Positions 6,591-11,752 of a stretch of DNA of 11,752 bases are shown piece after piece. A model generated the notes under the pieces. That model searched no databases, was not told where the DNA came from, and saw only the letters and a program-made list of their open reading frames with translations. The position numbers and the translations under genes were made by a program. Within the stretch, counting starts at the first letter, position 1, and every line of letters begins with the position of its first letter. Source of the DNA: Saprospiraceae bacterium (lineage in GTDB: Bacteria; Bacteroidota; Bacteroidia; Chitinophagales; Saprospiraceae); the NCBI GenBank assembly GCA_004297645.1, contig SCUG01000481.1, forward strand, positions 1-11,752, given 5' to 3'.

Positions 6591-9500
6591 CTACTGATTG
6601 ACCAGAGTCATCTTTCGGGTCGTCTGATAAGTGGGAGTTTGCAGCCGGTAAAATAGTACCCCATTTGTGGGAAGGTCCCGCCGCTGGATGACCACTTCGC
6701 TGTATCCTGAGGGGAATTCATCTTCGATGCTCCGAACCTCCCTTCCATTGGTATTGAATAGTGTGATGGATGCCCGGCAAGCCTCTGGCAAGCTGAATCC
6801 TATGGTGGTACGGTCGCTGAATGGGTTCGGAATATTTTGGTATAACTCCGGCTCGCTGGCCGCAAGTGGTGAGGCGACGATACCGTCGTAATTCATCCCC
6901 ACGTTTACTACCTTCGGTATGGAACCACCCATACCAATATAGGCCTCGGCGCTCGTGAATCGAGAGTCTATATGAACCAATTCGTGCAGTGTACCAGCGT
7001 GTCTTACGGTGAATTGCAGTTTGGCTATGGGTACTCCGTCTTCGAGGTTGAGTGGTTGCGGCTGGTGCCAGGAAGCAGTGATGGCTCCTTCGGATACTAA
7101 GGCAAAGCCGAAGTTTTCTGAGGTGGTCACCTGCGTAGAAATGGCCGATGAAAAACCGAGGAAGGCAGGGTCGAAAGTCAGGGTGAACTGAAATCCTGAC
7201 ACAGCTTCGAAATCTTTTGCTTTCAGCGTCAGGGTCACCGTCTCACCGGGTTGGAATACCTCATCCTCTGCATCGAACCAGAGAGCGGCCGAAGAGCGGT
7301 CTTCATTGCCTTCGGCAAAATTGTCATTGGGCACGGCGCTGCCATTTACGTCGCCTATTTTGATAGCGGTGAAATCAGCGTTTGCCAGGGCTGTGCTCAG
7401 GTTATTTATATTGATGACTTCGGGGAACACGGTCTCCCAGGGGTTTCCAGGATTTGGGAACACAAAACTCTTGTCCACGAAGCGCCACGATGTGTTGTTT
7501 GGAAATTCCAAGTTGATGTACAAAATCATTTTCCGCAATTCCACGAGGTCGAAAGTGGTAATGCTCCCAGAGTGATTCACGTCGGCGGCGATGCGCTTAT
7601 AAGGAGAGTCCAAAGGCTGGATGCCGAGAATATGCCTCGATATCAGCACGAGGTCGAAAGTGGAGACGCCATTGAGCGGGTTATCGTCTTTGAGTGGAGT
7701 AACCGTGTAATCCAATCCTGCATCAAGGCCGGTGAATTCGTAGGTTCCATCGGCACCGGTCATGGTGCTGAAGTTATCATTATTCGTGCTGTTTAGTTGA
7801 ATATTCACATCCTGAACTCCGTCGTTAGCAGCCGTCACCGCAGAGCCGCTGAGCGGCAGACCGGTGTCACAATGGAGCATATTGTCTTGCACGATGATGA
7901 AGGTGGCGCAGTAATCCTGATTGCCGGCGGCATCAGTTACCCAAATTTCCACGGGTATTTCAAGTAAAACCTGGTTGCAGGTAAAGATGTGGCAACTGTC
8001 GCCAACATCTGTTGAGAAGGAATAGGTCAGCTCGCCACCGCAGTTGTCGTAGCTGCCATCATTGAGGCTGGATGCGCAAATCTCGACCGTGCCGGTTTCC
8101 ATAATTTCTGCCACAAGTCCATTTGAGCAGACAGCCACCGGTTTCTTACAATCTACGACCGTGAAATCCACGCCGATGTCTGATTCATTGCCGCAGGCAT
8201 CCGACACGATGTAATGGATGCGGTGCTTGCCGAGCGGAAGGTAGCCGTCGTAGAAGCCCTGGCCGTTTAGGTCGAACGACAGGTCACGGAACAGGTCAAG
8301 GTGGTAAACAATTTCGAACTGGTCAGTGCATTCGCCATCTATTTGGATGGGTAAAAACACGTGGCCTAACTGGCAAGTAGTGTCATAGCTGCAAAACTCA
8401 CTGCTGAATGGGTAGGATAGTGCAGGCGGCGTATCGTCGTTTATTTTGATAATTTGCTGGTATTCGAAGCTTCCCTGGTAGCTGTAAAATGTCTCGTCAA
8501 TCCATTCACCATCGGGGTTGTTGTTGACGATGTTGGCCGGGACGTAAGGGTCGTAGAAGCACCAGTTATGCACCTTGTATGTTCGCACGATTTGGAAGCA
8601 CGCAGAGTCGCCGGTGAGGTTAAAATACTGGTCGCTAATGTTCACCGCAAATTGGTCGCAGCCGTAGTTTTCTATTTGAACTGATGCGGCCGGAATAGAG
8701 TCACCGCAGCCGCCGTAGTAGTTGGGCGGGAAATGGATAACCCAATCGGTAACTGGCGTCACCTGAATGATTTGTTTGCAGGTGCCGGAGATATTGCCCG
8801 AGCTGTCCACAGCGACGAACTTCCGGATGACGGTACCTTCTCCGCAGGCGTTGATGAAAACATCATAAGGCAGCTCTATGACCGAAGCGCCGCAGTTGTC
8901 GTAGGCCGAGGCCTGGCCGAAGCCATTGACCCAGGCCTGGTCAATGTCGGCAGGTAAATCGGTACATGCGACGACCTTATTTGGCGGAGCAATGCAGGTT
9001 GGAGCGATTTTGTCGGAAACCAGCGCCGTAACCATACACTCGTTGTGGTTGCCAAAGCAGTCATACACCCGCATCACCACCATCACCGTATCATCATCGC
9101 AGGAGAAAGAGACCGTGGGGGCAAAATAGCTGTCGGATTGCCCCATCCGCTTTACCACCATGTTACTGATGCAACAATTGTCGTGGCTGCCGTCGTCGAA
9201 AGTAGTGGCAAACACCTCCGCATACCCTGTGATATTGAGGTTGACGTCAGTTATTTCATCGCAAACGACCGTTGGTGCGGTGTAGTCCCCCACCGTTGCA
9301 CTTACCGGAAGTTCCGTCACATTGCCGCAGGCATCAATGGCTTTGTAAATGATGATATGGTTGCCAATGTTCAGACCAGGCGAAGGCACATACCCGCCGT
9401 CGGCGCCATCGGCGCCATTCACATACACCGCTTCGCCTACCGGCGTAAAGATGCGGATGGTGACATCTCCGCATTCATCGCCAAACGAAGTGGGTGGCGG

Positions 9501-10727
9501 CAGCAATCCTGTCGAGGTGCAAAAGATGGAGAGAATGCCCGGGTTGGTGGCGTTCAGCGTAATGTCCGGCACACTCAGCGTCGGAGGAATATTGTCCATT
9601 ATTTCGATAACCTGTTCATTGTCGTTGCCATTAATGTCTTCGGTAATGATGTCGCCGGTACACCAGTCAATGACTGTCCAGGTGCGGATAATCTTAAAAG
9701 TATTGCCGCAACTTCCCAGGATTTCATCCTGATAAACAAAGGTGTATTGGCAATAAACACCACTGGTTCCCGACGGGATTCCTGAGCCGGTGGTCTCTAA
9801 ATGCCCGGTCAGCGGGGTAGGTCCAGTGATGTTGGGGTATTGGTTGAAGTCAGCACAGTCCCATGAGCGGTCCTCAGGAAAATCAATTGGGCCATTAGGC
9901 GTAATAAACAGGTGCTGCACGCAGGTCGAGCTATTGCCATAGTTGTCGCTTGCCGCCCAATGTTTTGTGACAAGCACCCCGCTGCAAATACTGTCATTGT
10001 CGATTTGAATACCCGTCAGAGAAAGGTCCACATCGGCGTCGCAGTTGTCCACCACGGTTGGGGGCGGAAAACTGTCGAGTTCCACCTCGCAAGAGATGGC
10101 GGATGTGTCAGCGGGGCAAACGAACACAGGTGGTTTATGGTCTTCCACAAAGATGGTACTCCAACAGGAATTGCCGTTACAGTTTACCGTAACGGTACCG
10201 GTGAGTGTGATGCCGATGAGGCTGCAATCCACCACGTCGTTGAAAGTGGCTCCCCACGGAGCGCTCACTACCACGGTAAATCCCTCAAAGGTATTGTAAT
10301 TGCCTTCGAGCAACATTCCGGGGGTGATGACTGCCTGCCCCGTCTGGTCGAGCGAGACATAGATAAGGTCTTCGCACGACAGGTTGTTATTTTTTATAAA
10401 AACCGTAAGTTGTGCCGTGCCGGTGGCCCCGCCTGGAGCGGTTTCCGTCACAGAGACGCTTTGTGTGCTGTTTTGTGGCCCGTTCCATTTCACCTCAATG
10501 TAGGTGCCCATATTTTGCAAAATGGCACCGCCGGGCGATACGCTCCAGGCATACGAATCGCCGGGTGAATAAGGGGTGGAATAAAAACGGGAATCGCCCT
10601 GGCACACCACAGCATCGCCAGTGATGACGGGGGCGGGTTGCCCGAAGGATTGAATAAATGCACTAAGTGCAAGAGTCAGGATAAGGCATAGCCTCCTGAA
10701 AGCCGGTTTACTAATGTCCGGTTTCAT
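6591..10727 (-). CDS. Giant secreted multi-domain protein with HYR/Ig-like repeats, dockerin- and cohesin-like parts and T9SS sorting domain
   Basis: A 1378-residue protein. In order: signal peptide (1-29, ending SFGQ); PKD-like domain (31-111, YAWSVSPGG, EVKW); an unnamed segment (117-197); six HYR/Ig-like modules starting at KPPVFVCP (198), IPPTLSVP (380), TAPTVVCD (483), IAPTCIAPP (574), TPPALSYP (766) and KKPVAVCS (861), with repeated DNC and DACGN-type motifs; a Cna-B-like segment (about 960-1012, GADGTYEFTGL); a dockerin-like pair of Ca2+ loops (1011-1070; ADVNHSGSITTFDLVELRKMI), plus IKIGDVNGS (1122-1130); a cohesin-like domain (1148-1283); and a T9SS type A sorting domain (1295-1378, LYQNIPNPFSDRTTIGF...). 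The sorting domain means export across the outer membrane and attachment or release at the surface. The protein has no recognised catalytic domain, so a structural or adhesive role is inferred. The modules are Cys-rich, consistent with disulfides or metal binding. It is transcribed alone and ends in a strong terminator. Confidence 0.93.
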   Translation of the reverse strand: MKPDISKPAFRRLCLILTLALSAFIQSFGQPAPVITGDAVVCQGDSRFYSTPYSPGDSYAWSVSPGGAILQNMGTYIEVKWNGPQNSTQSVSVTETAPGGATGTAQLTVFIKNNNLSCEDLIYVSLDQTGQAVITPGMLLEGNYNTFEGFTVVVSAPWGATFNDVVDCSLIGITLTGTVTVNCNGNSCWSTIFVEDHKPPVFVCPADTSAISCEVELDSFPPPTVVDNCDADVDLSLTGIQIDNDSICSGVLVTKHWAASDNYGNSSTCVQHLFITPNGPIDFPEDRSWDCADFNQYPNITGPTPLTGHLETTGSGIPSGTSGVYCQYTFVYQDEILGSCGNTFKIIRTWTVIDWCTGDIITEDINGNDNEQVIEIMDNIPPTLSVPDITLNATNPGILSIFCTSTGLLPPPTSFGDECGDVTIRIFTPVGEAVYVNGADGADGGYVPSPGLNIGNHIIIYKAIDACGNVTELPVSATVGDYTAPTVVCDEITDVNLNITGYAEVFATTFDDGSHDNCCISNMVVKRMGQSDSYFAPTVSFSCDDDTVMVVMRVYDCFGNHNECMVTALVSDKIAPTCIAPPNKVVACTDLPADIDQAWVNGFGQASAYDNCGASVIELPYDVFINACGEGTVIRKFVAVDSSGNISGTCKQIIQVTPVTDWVIHFPPNYYGGCGDSIPAASVQIENYGCDQFAVNISDQYFNLTGDSACFQIVRTYKVHNWCFYDPYVPANIVNNNPDGEWIDETFYSYQGSFEYQQIIKINDDTPPALSYPFSSEFCSYDTTCQLGHVFLPIQIDGECTDQFEIVYHLDLFRDLSFDLNGQGFYDGYLPLGKHRIHYIVSDACGNESDIGVDFTVVDCKKPVAVCSNGLVAEIMETGTVEICASSLNDGSYDNCGGELTYSFSTDVGDSCHIFTCNQVLLEIPVEIWVTDAAGNQDYCATFIIVQDNMLHCDTGLPLSGSAVTAANDGVQDVNIQLNSTNNDNFSTMTGADGTYEFTGLDAGLDYTVTPLKDDNPLNGVSTFDLVLISRHILGIQPLDSPYKRIAADVNHSGSITTFDLVELRKMILYINLEFPNNTSWRFVDKSFVFPNPGNPWETVFPEVININNLSTALANADFTAIKIGDVNGSAVPNDNFAEGNEDRSSAALWFDAEDEVFQPGETVTLTLKAKDFEAVSGFQFTLTFDPAFLGFSSAISTQVTTSENFGFALVSEGAITASWHQPQPLNLEDGVPIAKLQFTVRHAGTLHELVHIDSRFTSAEAYIGMGGSIPKVVNVGMNYDGIVASPLAASEPELYQNIPNPFSDRTTIGFSLPEACRASITLFNTNGREVRSIEDEFPSGYSEVVIQRRDLPTNGVLFYRLQTPTYQTTRKMTLVNQ

Positions 10728-11302
10728 AATGGGACTGGGTTTTGTTTAAGAATTTGGAGTTTGAACTCGGCGGAAAAGGAGGCAACTGTTTAAGAATATC
10801 CTGGCTTGGCGAGGAACAAAACCGGGCTTATAGTTGAATAATCCGGCTGCACCTCATGCGCCAAGAGTCACGAGATTTCTTTTCTTGAGAAAAAATAATG
10901 GATGTAGGAGAAGCAAAAAAAAGGAAGCAAGGATAGGAAAAGGTAGTTTTCTCAGTGTATGTCCATCGGTTTTCAGGGTTTTAAAACAGTATTTCTTGTG
11001 GTCCGTAAAACCTTGTTTTTTAGCAATTTGATTACCCTTAGTCAAAAGCCTTGCCTGATTTGTTTAATGTATCTACCTAATTTTGGGTAATTTTTAATTC
11101 GCCTTAATAAGCCATGCTTAAACAGCTTGCATTCAGATTCCTTTTAATCCGTTTTGCCAGGCAGATTTTTCAATCCAACCCATTCTAAAAGTAGATTGAC
11201 TTTGCGCTACTTTCGAATGCCTTTGTGCAAGAAGTAGGATGTGCAAAAAAAAAACACCCGGAGTTGCCAGTTCTCCGGGTGTTTTAACTTTTTGCCTGAT
11301 TT
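10728..11302. other. Intergenic region (575 bases) upstream of the giant protein gene
   Basis: This AT-rich stretch holds the unseen promoter of the giant protein gene and, at its right end, the terminator of the cytochrome gene. I found no exact TAnnTTTG box on the minus strand; the nearest is TACCTTTT (plus-strand 10938-10945), about 210 bases from the start. Open frames of 63-65 codons exist on both strands around 10834-11045 but look like products of low-complexity A- and T-rich sequence. An 11-base direct repeat TTGCCTGATTT occurs at 11051 and 11292. No RNA gene is recognisable. Confidence 0.6.
11245..11285 (-). terminator. Intrinsic terminator of the cytochrome c gene
   Basis: A perfect 13-bp stem, AAAACACCCGGAG (11251-11263) with CTCCGGGTGTTTT (11273-11285), around a 9-base loop. 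On the minus strand the stem runs into ten consecutive U's (A's at 11245-11254). It begins 17 bases after the cytochrome stop codon. On the plus strand it also ends in TTTT and could block reading from that side. Confidence 0.93.
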
Positions 11303-11752
11303 CTATTTCAGGGTCCTGATGTAATTGACGATGCTCCAAATTTCCTCCGTGTCGGGCAGTTTCTTTTTAAAAGAAGGCATGTCATCGCGCCCTTTGGTGA
11401 TTTTGTAAAATAAAGCCCCATCGGTTTGGGCTTGGAACGATGCTTCGGTGAAGTCGCCACAGGCAGTTTTGAGGCTTGCGGCCTTGGTGCCATCGCCAAG
11501 GCCACGCTTGCCGTGGCAGGAAGCGCAGTGCTTCAGGTACAGCGATTTGCCATTTGAAAGTGATTCCTTATCCGCTCTGATGGGGTTTGCCGTGTTCTTG
11601 TCTTTTTCCGGAACGGGCCAATCCTTGGCCCCGGTGGAAGTTGAGGGGGCAGGTTTCGGCACCTCCGGCTTGGCGGGAGGTGCAGGTTTCTCCGCTGTCT
11701 TCGGTGCTGTTTGCACGGGTGGTTCGGGCTTTCCGGCAGGAGTTTCGACGGG
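11303..11752 (-). CDS. c-type cytochrome (class I, monohaem), N-terminus beyond the window
   Basis: The frame is open to the right edge, so the gene is partial. A GTG at 11714-11716 could be taken as a start, but upstream codons continue the same Pro/Lys/Glu-rich pattern (ETPAGKPEPP), so the true start with its signal peptide or lipobox lies outside. Counting from that GTG: a Pro/Ala/Lys-rich linker (1-45), then a cytochrome c domain (about 52-137) with the haem-binding motif CASCH (64-68) and a likely axial Met113 in DDMPSF. The C-terminal helix ends IWSIVNYIRTLK. Such small single-haem domains on a flexible linker carry electrons in the periplasm or are tethered to the membrane as part of a respiratory chain. 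The partner is not visible here. It ends in a strong terminator. Confidence 0.92.
   Translation of the reverse strand, partial: PVETPAGKPEPPVQTAPKTAEKPAPPAKPEVPKPAPSTSTGAKDWPVPEKDKNTANPIRADKESLSNGKSLYLKHCASCHGKRGLGDGTKAASLKTACGDFTEASFQAQTDGALFYKITKGRDDMPSFKKKLPDTEEIWSIVNYIRTLK

Noticed and set aside
9045..9785. A 246-codon plus-strand frame with a run of histidines inside the giant gene
   Set aside because: The His run comes from ATG/GTG-rich codons of the minus-strand protein (VMVVMRV); no other protein-like property is seen.
10834..11045. Overlapping 63- and 65-codon frames on both strands in the gap, one with a hydrophobic stretch (FFLLLL)
   Set aside because: The hydrophobic run is a by-product of A/T homopolymer runs; no promoter box or ribosome site, and the N-terminal part is unlike any protein I know.
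11078..11085. TAATTTTG on the plus strand, an exact TAnnTTTG match
   Set aside because: No TTTG at the proper distance upstream and no plus-strand gene follows; likely a chance match in AT-rich DNA.
11196..11225. Promoter-like pair TTG-N19-TGCCTTTG on the plus strand
   Set aside because: The -7 box deviates from TAnnTTTG, there is no plus-strand gene downstream, and transcription would run at once into the terminator at 11251-11285.
11303..11716. GTG at 11714-11716 as the start of the cytochrome gene
   Set aside because: The same Pro-rich reading frame continues without a stop to the window edge, and no signal peptide follows this GTG, so the gene is better treated as cut off by the window.

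Overview
The window reads as ordinary chromosomal DNA from a member of the Bacteroidota, most likely a Saprospiria-like lineage. The reasons are a giant secreted protein with a C-terminal type IX secretion (T9SS type A) sorting domain, Bacteroidota-style promoter boxes (TAnnTTTG), absence of clear Shine-Dalgarno sequences, and a DUF1343 protein plus an HhH/beta-barrel protein of kinds common in that phylum. No tRNA, rRNA, CRISPR array, insertion sequence or phage gene was seen.

Layout from left to right. A DUF1343/NamZ-like peptidoglycan hydrolase gene (29-1288, +) meets tail-to-tail, with overlapping stop codons, a gene for an exported helix-hairpin-helix plus outer-membrane-barrel-like protein (1285-3369, -). 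A 345-base divergent gap holds promoter boxes for both sides and, on the + side, a leader with a tiny ORF and a terminator-like hairpin. It leads into a eukaryotic-type (GSII) glutamine synthetase gene (3715-4779, +). A strong two-way terminator separates this from a convergent MltD-like lytic transglycosylase gene (4859-5986, -). A gap of about 600 bases follows, with a doubtful small ORF and the terminator of the next gene. The largest gene (6591-10727, -) encodes a 1378-residue secreted protein: PKD-like domain, six HYR/Ig-like modules, Cna-B-like, dockerin-like and cohesin-like segments, and a T9SS sorting domain. A 575-base gap with a strong terminator then precedes a c-type cytochrome gene (11303-11752, -) that runs off the right edge.

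The genes do not form an operon; nearly each is a separate unit bounded by a convergent neighbour or a terminator. A loose theme is the cell envelope: two peptidoglycan-active enzymes, one outer-membrane-type protein and one T9SS surface or secreted protein. Glutamine synthetase and the cytochrome are metabolic genes that happen to lie nearby.

I did not find a convincing new defence or mobile system. The items most worth a second look are the glutamine synthetase leader, the duplicated unnamed domain and the dockerin/cohesin pairing in the giant protein, and the HhH-barrel fusion.
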